Below are positions 1-7,000 of a DNA stretch of 7,930 nt, in pieces. The position numbers and the translations under genes are program-made. The notes under the pieces are model-generated. The model was not told where the DNA came from, did no database searches, and saw only the letters and a program-made list of their open reading frames with translations. This stretch comes from JBFMHD01 sp040752395 [NCBI: Candidatus Hydrogenedentota bacterium] (lineage in GTDB: Bacteria; JBFMHD01), in assembly GCA_040752395.1 (NCBI GenBank), contig JBFMHD010000126.1, forward strand, positions 1-7,930, written 5' to 3'. Position 1 is the stretch's first letter, and every line of letters starts with the position of its first letter.

Positions 1-556
1 AAGAATTTTTATAAGTAATATTACCACAGAATCCAAGTACAAATCCGTTATCAATTACTTTAAAAGCTAATTTTTTATCACCTGAGAAACAATGCCAGAC
101 CCCATAAAGTTTCGAACCATCAAAATATGATTTTAATATTTCATGCATTCTTTTATCTGATTCTCTTGAATGAATTATAATTGGCAGCTCCAGGGATAGT
201 GCCAACTCAATAAATTCTCTAAAAATATTTTCCTGTAGTTTTTTATTATCTACATTTCTGTAAAAATCAAGTCCGACTTCTCCGATAGCTTTTAATTTAG
301 TGTTATTTTTTTCTTGCTGTATCATCAAAGTGACTTCCTCAGTAAAACTTTTGATATTATTAGGATGAATACCCCAGGCAAAATATACAATTTCGAAAAG
401 TTCTGCGATTTTTTTTACTTTAGACAGGGATTCGCGAGAATCAGAAGGGTTTAAAATATATTTTACATCGTTCTCTTTTGCCCGCTTTATTACTTCTTCG
501 ATATTATTATCAAATCTTATATCATCAAGATGTGCATGTGAATCAACATAATTCAT
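1..556 (-). CDS. tatD: TatD-family metal-dependent hydrolase/DNase, 3' part cut by the window edge
   Basis: Reading the minus strand from the ATG at 556-554 gives 185 codons with no stop before the window edge. The family is usually about 255 residues, so roughly the last 70 are missing. The TatD metal-binding landmarks are in order: DSHAHLD (His7, His9), GIHP at 62-65, IGEVGLDFYR at 91-100 (Glu93), PIIIHSRE at 125-132 (His129) and HCFSG at 155-159 (His155). The final conserved Asp would lie outside the window. TatD proteins are cytosolic TIM-barrel hydrolases; characterised members are 3'-5' exonucleases or DNases needing divalent metal, but the physiological substrate varies. The start codon overlaps the metG stop (ATGA, 4 bases) and has little Shine-Dalgarno of its own, so translation is probably coupled to metG. 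The metG-tatD pairing is also seen in Bacillus (metS-yabD). Confidence 0.93.
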   Translation of the reverse strand, partial: MNYVDSHAHLDDIRFDNNIEEVIKRAKENDVKYILNPSDSRESLSKVKKIAELFEIVYFAWGIHPNNIKSFTEEVTLMIQQEKNNTKLKAIGEVGLDFYRNVDNKKLQENIFREFIELALSLELPIIIHSRESDKRMHEILKSYFDGSKLYGVWHCFSGDKKLAFKVIDNGFVLGFCGNITYKNS

Positions 557-2097
557 ATTTTAACTTTTTTAAAAAGTATAATACTTTCTTTGAGTTTTTT
601 ACCCTTTTTTAATTTACCAAACAAAAGATTGTCTTTCATAGATACGTCTTTAACCTTTTCTTCAGCTAAACAATCGAGCATCCTTTCAGCTGATTCTGGA
701 ATAAAAGGCTGTAGTAAAATAGCGAGTCTTCTTAAGGAATCAACGACTATATATAAAACAGTTTTCAAACGTTCAATAGCATCTTTCTTATAAAGGTTCC
801 ATGGTGCTTGATGGTCTATATATTGATTTAAAAGTTTTATACATTTCCAGATTTCTTCAAGCGCCTTATTAGTATAAAAATTCTTCATACTATTAAAAAC
901 TCTCTCATATAAAATATTCATCTCATCTATTACTATTTTATCATCATCAGTGTAACTAAAATTGTCTGAAGGGATAACCCCTTCAAAATATTTATGAACC
1001 ATACTAATAGACCTTGAGAAAAGGTTCCCAAGGTCATCTGCAAGATCAGAGTTTAATCTATTAATAAGGTTTTCTTCTTTAAAATCAGCATCAAGCCCGA
1101 ATCCCATCTCTCTTAAAAGAAAATATCTAAACGCATCTTTACTATATTTTTCACCCATCTCAAGCGGTCTTACCACATTATCAAGGCTCTTGCTCATCTT
1201 CGATGTAGCCATCATCCAGTATCCATGAACGTTCAGTTTTTTGTATAAAGGCAGTCCTGCTGATTTCAACATAATGGGCCAGAACACAGCGTGCGGTTTT
1301 AAGATATCCTTTGCGATCAGATGTTCTGCATATCCCCAAAATTTTTTATAATTATCACCAGCCGTGCCCAAACCGCTAATGTAATTTATCAAAGCATCAA
1401 ACCAGACATAAGTGACATAATTTTTATCAAAAGGTAAAGTTATGCCCCAGTTAAGCCTGCTTTTGGGTCTGGAGATGCATAGATCACCAATAGGCTCTTT
1501 TAAGTATGCGAGTATCTCATTTTTATATCGTTCTGGTCTTATAAATTCAGGATTATTATTTATATAATCAAGTAGCCAAGGTCTATATTTTTCCATCTTA
1601 AAAAAATAGTTTTCTTCTTTTATATATTCGAGTTTGGTCTTATGGTCAGGGCAAAAACGCTCTTCGCTGATCATGACCCATTCTTTCTCAGTATAAAACC
1701 TTTCACACCCTGTACAATAATAACCCCCAAATTCACTGAAATATATGTCGTTGTTATGATATACTCTTTTTAATATATCACAAACAACATTGCTATGATA
1801 CTCATCTGTGGTACGTATAAAATTATCAAACGTTATCCCCATCTCAAGCCATGTCTCTTTGAAAATAGAAGCTATCCTGTCAACGTAATCTTTAGGATTA
1901 ACATTCTCTTTTGCTGCTGTTCTTTGTATTTTATCGCCGTGTTCATCAGTACCTGTAAGAAAAAATACCTCGTAATCATTTAATCTATAAAATCTTGCGA
2001 GTGTATCAGCTAAGATTGTAGTGTAAGCATGACCGAGATGTGGTGTAGCGTTAACATAATATATCGGGGTTGTAATATAAAATATCCTCTCAGACAT
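553..2097 (-). CDS. metG: Methionyl-tRNA synthetase (short form without C-terminal tRNA-binding domain)
   Basis: This cytosolic class I aminoacyl-tRNA synthetase charges tRNA-Met with methionine using ATP. The 514-residue protein has the HIGH-type signature HLGH at 20-23, TGTDEHG at 48-54, WFDALINYISG at 232-242 and KMSKS at 300-304. A single zinc knuckle is formed by Cys128, Cys131, Cys149 and His152 (CxxC...CxxH). The anticodon-binding helical domain follows (QAPW motif). The protein stops soon after it, so the C-terminal OB-fold dimerisation/tRNA-binding domain found in enzymes of about 650 residues is absent. Forms without that domain are known, so this need not be a truncation, and the reading frame is clean. 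The ATG start is supported by AGAGGAG at 2108-2102. That site is the end of a dispersed repeat filling the spacer to ricT. No T-box signature (TGGNACC) was seen in the leader. The stop overlaps the tatD start by 4 bases. Confidence 0.97.
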   Translation of the reverse strand: MSERIFYITTPIYYVNATPHLGHAYTTILADTLARFYRLNDYEVFFLTGTDEHGDKIQRTAAKENVNPKDYVDRIASIFKETWLEMGITFDNFIRTTDEYHSNVVCDILKRVYHNNDIYFSEFGGYYCTGCERFYTEKEWVMISEERFCPDHKTKLEYIKEENYFFKMEKYRPWLLDYINNNPEFIRPERYKNEILAYLKEPIGDLCISRPKSRLNWGITLPFDKNYVTYVWFDALINYISGLGTAGDNYKKFWGYAEHLIAKDILKPHAVFWPIMLKSAGLPLYKKLNVHGYWMMATSKMSKSLDNVVRPLEMGEKYSKDAFRYFLLREMGFGLDADFKEENLINRLNSDLADDLGNLFSRSISMVHKYFEGVIPSDNFSYTDDDKIVIDEMNILYERVFNSMKNFYTNKALEEIWKCIKLLNQYIDHQAPWNLYKKDAIERLKTVLYIVVDSLRRLAILLQPFIPESAERMLDCLAEEKVKDVSMKDNLLFGKLKKGKKLKESIILFKKVKI

Positions 2098-2101
2098 ACT
2101 A

Positions 2102-2108
2102 CTCCTCT
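2102..2108 (-). promoter_or_regulatory. Shine-Dalgarno site of metG, inside the repeat end
   Basis: On the minus strand the sequence reads AGAGGAG-TAGT-ATG. It supports the metG start at 2097 and is identical to the site used by the aldolase gene, because both come from the repeat. Confidence 0.8.
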
Positions 2109-2195
2109 GAAAAACGCTGTAACTCTAATAATATCAAGTAGAGGCAAGAAGCAAGATAACGCAAGAACGCAATAACCCAATAACCCAATAGTGTA

Positions 2196-2211
2196 GAGCG
2201 CAAAAGCGCTC
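2196..2211. other. Perfect hairpin inside repeat R1
   Basis: GAGCGC and GCGCTC form a 6-bp GC-rich perfect inverted repeat around an AAAA loop (TTTT on the minus strand). No T-run follows on either strand, so it does not look like an intrinsic terminator. The equivalent place in R2 (7121-7137) keeps an imperfect version. Confidence 0.7.
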
Positions 2212-2234
2212 ATGTTGATTCCTATGAAAAAATA

Positions 2235-2969
2235 CTAAGTAAGAATGGTTTGAGCAGTTTGCTGGTCTGCTGATTGTTTCTCTGGTATCTCCTCGTCTCT
2301 GCCTTCCCTGCGTATCTCAGCCTGGAGTTCTGGAGATAATTCATACATAAGGCAGCACATCAGCCTGCCACAGAGTCCTGATATTTTAAGCGGGTTCAGG
2401 CTCAAATTTTGTTCTTTAGCTGCTCTTATTGATACCGGGCAAAACTCTCTTAAATTTTCAGCACAGCATAACCTCACACCGCAACATCCCAGTCCGCGAA
2501 GCATTTTTGCCTCATCACGAACACCTATCTGTCTTAATTCTATTCTTCGTTTAAATACCTTAGCAAGGTCTTTAACAAGTTCCCTGAAATCAACTCTATT
2601 ATCAGCTCTAAAATAAAAGACATATTTACATCTATCAAAGAGCACTTCGCAGGTTACAGGTTTCATTGGAAGCTTGTGTTCTTCTATCTTTTCCCTGAAA
2701 ACTTTGAGTGCTTTTATAGCCTCTGCCTTGTTCTGTTTCCATTGTTCTATATCTTTATCAGAAGCTTTTCTTATGATTTTTTTAGTAGGTTTAAGCGGCA
2801 TTTCATCTTCTCTATTATAGATTTTAGGGTCAACCACCACATATCCGAGTTCCTGGCCGCGTTCTGTCTCTACAAGCACTCTATCGCCCCTTTTTAAAAC
2901 ATCCTCTTCTACCTGGAAATAATATATCTTTCCTGCTTTTTTAAATTGTACACCTACTATCTCAATCAC
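2235..2969 (-). CDS. ricT: RicT/YaaT-type PSP1-domain protein
   Basis: This 244-residue protein belongs to the PSP1/YaaT family. The cysteine-rich core is very characteristic: GLGCCG at 159-164 (Cys162, Cys163), Cys168, Cys169, Cys177, then SGLCGRLMCC at 197-206 (Cys200, Cys205, Cys206). In Bacillus subtilis RicT acts with RicA (YmcA) and RicF (YlbF) in a complex carrying iron-sulfur clusters. That complex works with RNase Y in mRNA maturation and affects sporulation, competence and biofilm formation; whether that applies here is inference. The start is GTG at 2969, overlapping the holB stop as GTGA, and GGGAGG lies 7 bases upstream. The C-terminal tail after about residue 215 is charged and low in complexity. 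In Bacillus yabA follows; here a repeat and metG follow instead. Confidence 0.93.
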   Translation of the reverse strand: MIEIVGVQFKKAGKIYYFQVEEDVLKRGDRVLVETERGQELGYVVVDPKIYNREDEMPLKPTKKIIRKASDKDIEQWKQNKAEAIKALKVFREKIEEHKLPMKPVTCEVLFDRCKYVFYFRADNRVDFRELVKDLAKVFKRRIELRQIGVRDEAKMLRGLGCCGVRLCCAENLREFCPVSIRAAKEQNLSLNPLKISGLCGRLMCCLMYELSPELQAEIRREGRDEEIPEKQSADQQTAQTILT

Positions 2970-3940
2970 ACCATAACCTCCCTCATACGCATAAGTGCTT
3001 CTGGTAAAATAATATCTGCATTCAAATCTCGTGACAATCCTTCTCTTAAATTTATTATCTCTTTTAAAACAAATTTTTCTTTTAATGGTGAATTCAACTT
3101 TTGTAAAGAGTTATCATACAATTTATCAGTCAATTTTTTTATAAATAAATCTATAAATAATATATAGATATCCTTGAATGATATACCATCAGTAGCATCT
3201 ATTTTTTCGTCTTCTTTATCTTCTTTTATCGCTCTCTTAATTTCAGTAATAATAAAATTAAATATCTCACTTTTTTTATTACTGAAAAACAACTCTTCGA
3301 AATTTTTATACACATCACAAAACTTAGAATCTAATAAAAACCTAGCTATTTTTACACTGCCCCTTGAATAAGGAAGCACGCCGTCAATATCCGCTGGAGG
3401 ATAGTCTGTACTTAATATTTTTTTCAGTGTTATATCATCAAGTCTTTTGAATGTTACCGGGATGCATCGCGAAGCTATTGTAGGGAATAGTTTTTCTTTA
3501 TTCTGCGCTATAAGAATAAAGATGGTAGAATTCGAGGGTTCCTCGAGTGTCTTTAAAAAGGCGTTTGCACTCTCTTCATTAAAGGATTCAGGATACAATA
3601 TAAAAACTTTTTTTTTTGCTTCTATTGGATAAAGAAACGATTCTTTGATAATTACCTCCTTCATATACTTTATAGATAAGACAGTCTTCTTATCTTTTTT
3701 AAAAGTTCTTACATCAAAATAAATATCCTTCATTATATTTCTACAAGTTGTACATTCGAGACAGGGCTTTATTAATGCTTCACAATTTATGCCCATAGCA
3801 AAATATCTGGAAGCAGTAAGCCTGCCAACCCCCGCTAACCCAAGAAAAAGATATGCATGATGAAAATTTTCGTTCTCAATAATTCTATCAAGATACGCTA
3901 ATACCTCGTCCTGTCCTATTAAAAACTCTTCTTTTTTCAC
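2966..3940 (-). CDS. holB: DNA polymerase III delta' subunit
   Basis: This 324-residue protein is the delta' subunit of the clamp loader, which opens and loads the sliding clamp on primed DNA in the cytosol. It has an N-terminal AAA+ module with a P-loop-like GLAGVGRL at 34-41, a zinc-module cysteine set (Cys53, Cys60, Cys63, Cys66), NAFLKTLEEPS at 126-136 and the sensor/arginine-finger motif SRC at 157-159. The P-loop lysine is replaced by Arg40, and the Walker B acidic pair is missing (VFILYPESF at 112-120). This fits the known role of delta' as a subunit that does not hydrolyse ATP. The C-terminal half is weakly conserved, as is normal for the family. Translation starts at GTG 3940, overlapping the yaaR stop (GTGA), with GAGGGG upstream. 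Its place between yaaR and ricT supports the call. Confidence 0.93.
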   Translation of the reverse strand: MKKEEFLIGQDEVLAYLDRIIENENFHHAYLFLGLAGVGRLTASRYFAMGINCEALIKPCLECTTCRNIMKDIYFDVRTFKKDKKTVLSIKYMKEVIIKESFLYPIEAKKKVFILYPESFNEESANAFLKTLEEPSNSTIFILIAQNKEKLFPTIASRCIPVTFKRLDDITLKKILSTDYPPADIDGVLPYSRGSVKIARFLLDSKFCDVYKNFEELFFSNKKSEIFNFIITEIKRAIKEDKEDEKIDATDGISFKDIYILFIDLFIKKLTDKLYDNSLQKLNSPLKEKFVLKEIINLREGLSRDLNADIILPEALMRMREVMV

Positions 3941-4455
3941 TCTTCTTTCCCCTCAAGTATAACTATATCAAGTAATAAACCCCTTATATCATCGACTTTC
4001 GATAAAATATTTAGATTATTTTTTTCTTTTTTTACTAATTCGTCTGCGAGTTCCTCTAACTTTTCGTTTATATCTTCTGCGATAAGATATATCTTCTCAT
4101 TTTCGACAAATCTTCTATGCTTCTTCTCAACGACTCTATATAAATCAGGGATTACTTTTCTCAAAAACTCCTGTATTAAAGCCTTATACCTCGCAAATAC
4201 TGATAAACTACCTGTTTTAGGCAGCACTTTTCCAATCTCGTCTATCTCTCTGATAAGTTTCTCAAGCTCATACTTTGATACTGTAGTTGAATAATTTTTA
4301 ACTATCTCTTCAAAACTTGATGTCTCCTCAATATCCGAAACCCTTGTATCAGCATCAGCAGATTTTAACACTCTTGCTTTTTCTAAATCTTTACCGCCAC
4401 CGCTCTTTAATGAACCTGTCCCGGGTGCTGAGCTCTCTGCTTTAGTAACCTTCAT
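3937..4455 (-). CDS. yaaR: YaaR-like protein (DUF327)
   Basis: This 172-residue protein resembles the DUF327 family typified by Bacillus YaaR. The first 45 or so residues are polar, Ser/Gly/Lys-rich and probably disordered. The rest is mostly charged helix, with family-like stretches ELEKLIREIDEIGKVL, FARYKALIQEFLRKV and, near the C-terminus, DIRGLLLDIV. No signal peptide or membrane segment is visible. The biochemical role of the family is not established to my knowledge. Its position between tmk and holB, with 4-base overlaps on both sides (ATGA with tmk, GTGA with holB), is the same as in Bacillus. I therefore rest the call on both sequence resemblance and gene order. Confidence 0.85.
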   Translation of the reverse strand: MKVTKAESSAPGTGSLKSGGGKDLEKARVLKSADADTRVSDIEETSSFEEIVKNYSTTVSKYELEKLIREIDEIGKVLPKTGSLSVFARYKALIQEFLRKVIPDLYRVVEKKHRRFVENEKIYLIAEDINEKLEELADELVKKEKNNLNILSKVDDIRGLLLDIVILEGKEE

Positions 4456-5114
4456 ACCTTAAATCCTCTCTCTATTAACATAAGCTTTACAAAATCTAAT
4501 ACCTTTTCAAAAATTTTATCCTCATCATCATTAACATAAATATACTTAACTCTATCCGGTTCTTTCTGCTGTATCTTTTTATATCCTTCTCTCACTCTTC
4601 TGTGAAAACTTATACCCATCTCCTCAATTCTGTCAGGTGTACCGGCTGATTCATCCTTGGCTAAAGCTATGGCCTTTTTTAACCCTCTTTCAGCCTCTAT
4701 ATCAAGAACCAGGGTAATATCAGGAAGACAACCATTAACAGCAATTTTATTCAGGGTTTCGATAAGTTCTAAATCAAGTTGTCTGCCGTAACCCTGATAC
4801 GCAGTAGATGAATCCATAAACCTATCACAGATAACAATAGTTCCTCGCATAAGCGCGGGTTTAATCATTTCTTCAATGTGTTGTGCTCTACAAGCAGCAT
4901 ATAATAAAAGCTCTGTTGTAGAGATCATTTCTTTATTTTTAGGGTCAAGCAATAACCCTCTTATTTTATCTCCGATTAAACTGCCACCAGGTTCACGGGT
5001 ATACAAAACCTCATTTCCCCTGTCCCGTAAATATTGAACAAGTCTCGAAGACTGGGTTGTTTTACCACTGCCCTCAGGCCCCTCAAAAGTTATGAAAATC
5101 CCTCTCTTCTTCAT
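4452..5114 (-). CDS. tmk: Thymidylate kinase
   Basis: This enzyme phosphorylates dTMP to dTDP with ATP in dTTP synthesis. The 220-residue protein shows the P-loop GPEGSGKT at 12-19, TREPGG at 39-44, the DRF motif at 97-99 followed by SSTAYQGYGR (substrate binding), and a LID region at about 147-163 ending in DRIE, then FHRRVREGY. The P-loop is of the bacterial type (EGxEGxGKTT). The length is normal for the family. The ATG at 5114 has AGGAG about 10 bases upstream, lying inside the end of the acetyltransferase gene, which it overlaps by 32 bases. The downstream yaaR gene overlaps by 4 bases. The Bacillus gene darA/yaaQ, which lies between tmk and yaaR there, is absent. Confidence 0.96.
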   Translation of the reverse strand: MKKRGIFITFEGPEGSGKTTQSSRLVQYLRDRGNEVLYTREPGGSLIGDKIRGLLLDPKNKEMISTTELLLYAACRAQHIEEMIKPALMRGTIVICDRFMDSSTAYQGYGRQLDLELIETLNKIAVNGCLPDITLVLDIEAERGLKKAIALAKDESAGTPDRIEEMGISFHRRVREGYKKIQQKEPDRVKYIYVNDDEDKIFEKVLDFVKLMLIERGFKV

Positions 5115-5634
5115 AATTAATAAACTCCTTTTCTAAAAATTGTAAAGCTGTTATTTCTTTTCTCATTATATACCGTTTAGTTTTATACCTGCTGTTTTTC
5201 CAGAAAGCTACACCCTCTTCATTCTCACTGAATACATCTACTTCTATATATTTCACGTTCTTTAACTTGAACCACTCTTCTATCCTCTCTAATAACTCTT
5301 TCCCGATTTTAAGTTTTCGATAATTATCATCAACATATAATTCAGCAATGAGACCATAATTATATTGTTTCAGCGGTTGGGGACATTGTTTCAGCCCACC
5401 AAGAATATAGCCGATGCATTTTTCTTTATCTTTTGCCACAAAAGCACCTGTTGTATCTTTATGTAGCAATGTATTTAAATAATTTCTGTAATAGGAACAT
5501 GCATTCTCATCAAGCTCAAGTTTAGCATCAATCCTGGAATGATGTTTTACGAACTCTAACCATAAATCTATTATATTTTCTATATCAGCAAGCGATGCCT
5601 GCCCTATTTTAATATTATCTTCTCTCCCATTCAT
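5083..5634 (-). CDS. GNAT-family N-acetyltransferase
   Basis: This 183-residue protein has the GNAT fold pattern. An N-terminal strand with ADIENIIDLWLEF is followed by a central strand (GAFVAKDKEKCIGYILGG, 63-80), the acetyl-CoA-binding motif A (LIAELYVDDNYRKLKIGKEL, about 95-114), and motif B with YIEVDVFSENEEGVAFWKNSRY (129-150). GNAT enzymes move an acetyl group from acetyl-CoA to an amine; the substrate cannot be told from sequence. The usual R/QxxGxG loop reads RKLKIG, with Lys in place of the first glycine, which is a tolerated but less common variant. The ATG at 5634 has only a weak Shine-Dalgarno (AGAG), 18 bases after the phosphatase stop. The gene overlaps tmk by 32 bases, so the two are cotranscribed. 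It is not part of the Bacillus tmk cluster. Confidence 0.88.
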   Translation of the reverse strand: MNGREDNIKIGQASLADIENIIDLWLEFVKHHSRIDAKLELDENACSYYRNYLNTLLHKDTTGAFVAKDKEKCIGYILGGLKQCPQPLKQYNYGLIAELYVDDNYRKLKIGKELLERIEEWFKLKNVKYIEVDVFSENEEGVAFWKNSRYKTKRYIMRKEITALQFLEKEFINYEEERDFHNF

Positions 5635-5652
5635 ATACTTGCTCTAATTTCG

Positions 5653-6225
5653 CTAATAAGCGCTCAATGGTAAAATAAATTCATTAAATTTACCGGGTTT
5701 ATAGTCTTGTTTATATGAGCTCTCAGGACTTCGTTGAATCCTTATTGCGAAGACATCTGATTCCATAGCCTCGGTTATATCGCTGTCACTATCTCCAAAG
5801 AAACAAATAAACCTGTGTTTTTTTAAAACATCAGATTTATATTCTGAATTATCTGTAAAATATATCTCATCAGTCAGCCACTCCCAGTATTTCTTTATTT
5901 TATCAGTATTTATATCGGGCCTTGCTGTGATTATTACAGAATCTATCCCGAATGCCCTGGCTAAAATTGCTATACTTACTGTAACCTTCTTTATATTGCC
6001 ATTTTCAATATCACCATTTACCATTTCCCAATATTTGGGAGAAAATTTTTTGATTTTAAATTTATATGCAAGTTTATCAGCTTTGACAAATGCGGGCGAA
6101 GAAAATATCAAAGTATCATCCATATCAAACCCTATCTTTACATCAAGCACAACATTTGTTAAAACGATTATTGCATATACAAGAACCAGTATTAAAAAAA
6201 CAACAAATTTTTTCTTAATAGCCAT
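5653..6225 (-). CDS. aphA: Class B acid phosphatase-like HAD hydrolase, membrane-anchored
   Basis: From the ATG at 6225 this is 190 residues. Residues 7-28 are strongly hydrophobic after a Lys-rich start (AIKKK) with no clear signal-peptidase or lipoprotein site, so an N-terminal membrane anchor with an exported catalytic domain is likely. The domain matches class B phosphatases (AphA) along its length: GFDMDDTLIFSSPAF at 32-46 (nucleophile Asp34, acid/base Asp36), ITARPD at 99-104, Lys130 in the motif III position, FFGDSDSDIT at 142-151, and a C-terminal IRIQRSPESSYK...PGKF...AY that aligns with the AphA tail. AphA enzymes are periplasmic metal-dependent nucleotidases and phosphotransferases. 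A longer frame begins with TTG at 6231, two codons upstream; I prefer ATG, preceded by AGGG at a normal distance. Lipoprotein acid phosphatases of the same superfamily are the main alternative. Confidence 0.85.
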   Translation of the reverse strand: MAIKKKFVVFLILVLVYAIIVLTNVVLDVKIGFDMDDTLIFSSPAFVKADKLAYKFKIKKFSPKYWEMVNGDIENGNIKKVTVSIAILARAFGIDSVIITARPDINTDKIKKYWEWLTDEIYFTDNSEYKSDVLKKHRFICFFGDSDSDITEAMESDVFAIRIQRSPESSYKQDYKPGKFNEFILPLSAY

Positions 6226-6246
6226 TGGCAACCCTGTAATTCATCA

Positions 6247-6252
6247 ATTATA
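6247..6252 (-). promoter_or_regulatory. Possible -10 box for the phosphatase gene
   Basis: The minus strand carries an exact TATAAT 21 bases before the phosphatase ATG, in a 76-base spacer after the aldolase stop. No good -35 box is found 16-18 bases upstream, so this may be chance in AT-rich DNA. If real, it gives an internal promoter with a leader of about 15 bases. The rest of the spacer is a purine/pyrimidine-biased run on the plus strand (AAGTAAGAAGTGAGAAGT). Confidence 0.3.
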
Positions 6253-6301
6253 GGTGAATAAGAAATAAAAAGTAAGAAGTGAGAAGTATCAGATTTCTTT
6301 C

Positions 6302-6988
6302 TTATTTACATTGTGTAACATCGCATACTATGCAGGGGACATTTCTTCCTGGATACCCTAATTTTTTACGCACCTCCATTATTTTTTCTACGTCTTCTTT
6401 AGATAAATAATTTATCTGTCCTATATTCATAGCATAATAATAGATACGTGCAAAATGTTCAACTGTTTCAAGTCGATAATATGCTTGTTTTAAATCTTCT
6501 CCGAATGTTAAAACACCATGGTTCTGTAACAACATCGCATCGCATTTAGGAACAAGTTCTTTTATCGAGTCAGGGACCTCAGTTGTAGAAGGAGTTGCAT
6601 ACGGTGCTTTTGGTATAGCTCCTAAGGTGGCTATAACCTCGGGTAAAACGCATTTTGATAGATCAAACTCTGATACGGCAAATGCTGTTGAATACTGTGG
6701 ATGAGCATGAACAACTGCTTTAATATCTTCCCTGATGTTATATGCTACAAGATGCATTTTTATCTCAGAAGATGGTTTTTTTGCGCCGTTAAAAACATTG
6801 CCATTCAAATCCATTAAAACAATATCATCTATATTTAACTCGCCTTTACAAACTCCTTGTGGCGTAGCTAAAACCCTGTTTTTTTCAACCCTTATACTTA
6901 TATTCCCATCAAAAGCTACAACTAAACCATTCTCATACATCCGCTTCCCTATCTCAACTATCTCTTTCCTTGCTCTAAATAATTCCAT
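6302..6988 (-). CDS. Class II aldolase/adducin family protein (FucA-like sugar-phosphate aldolase)
   Basis: From the ATG at 6988 the product is 228 residues, close to the family norm. Zinc-dependent class II aldolases of this family (L-fuculose-1-phosphate aldolase, rhamnulose-phosphate aldolase, ribulose-phosphate 4-epimerase, 5-deoxyribulose-phosphate aldolase) share the features seen here: GNIS at 28-31, the catalytic Glu75 in PSSEIKMH, the metal ligands HAHP (His94, His96) and QNHG (His157). They cleave sugar phosphates to dihydroxyacetone phosphate plus an aldehyde; the sugar cannot be assigned. The C-terminus ends in a cysteine-rich tail (Cys219, Cys222, Cys227) beyond the usual fold. 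The open frame extends 39 codons further upstream, but that part is translated repeat sequence. AGAGGAG lies just before Met 6988, which decides the start. It is the first gene of the minus-strand cluster. Confidence 0.9.
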   Translation of the reverse strand: MELFRARKEIVEIGKRMYENGLVVAFDGNISIRVEKNRVLATPQGVCKGELNIDDIVLMDLNGNVFNGAKKPSSEIKMHLVAYNIREDIKAVVHAHPQYSTAFAVSEFDLSKCVLPEVIATLGAIPKAPYATPSTTEVPDSIKELVPKCDAMLLQNHGVLTFGEDLKQAYYRLETVEHFARIYYYAMNIGQINYLSKEDVEKIMEVRKKLGYPGRNVPCIVCDVTQCK

Positions 6989-6993
6989 CTTAT

Positions 6994-7000
6994 CTCCTCT
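6994..7000 (-). promoter_or_regulatory. Shine-Dalgarno site that fixes the aldolase start
   Basis: The minus strand reads AGAGGAG-ATAAG-ATG, ideal spacing for the ATG at 6988. The longer frame starting at 7105 has no comparable site and encodes the repeat. Confidence 0.8.

Larger units (their letters stand above)
2102..2223 (-). repeat. Dispersed leader repeat, copy R1 (upstream of metG)
   Basis: This copy fills most of the 137-base gap between ricT and metG. Read on the minus strand it runs from AGGAATC, through a GAGCGC-TTTT-GCGCTC hairpin, CTACACTATTGGGTTATTGG, a pyrimidine-rich TTGC series and GATATTATTAGAGTTACA, to TTTTTCAGAGGAG. The second copy at 6994-7149 has the same order and orientation and differs by scattered substitutions plus one 33-nt insertion. 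The last bases of the repeat are the metG Shine-Dalgarno site. No terminal inverted repeats or coding capacity of its own were recognised. A 67-codon open frame crosses it but is not conserved in the other copy. The function is unknown: it could be a REP/MITE-like element or a mobile leader. Confidence 0.85.

Noticed and set aside
2010-2213. A 67-codon minus-strand open frame starting with ATG in repeat R1 and running into metG in another frame
   Set aside because: It overlaps the true metG N-terminus out of frame, and the reading frame is broken in repeat copy R2 by a one-base length difference in the hairpin.
2098-2234. A T-box or other amino-acid riboswitch in the metG leader
   Set aside because: No TGGNACC T-box sequence, terminator/antiterminator pair or S-box pattern is visible, and the same sequence also precedes an aldolase gene.
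5641-5665. Hairpin CGCT-TATT-AGCG between the phosphatase and acetyltransferase genes as a terminator
   Set aside because: The stem has only 4 bp, overlaps the stop codon of the upstream gene and is not followed by a T-run.
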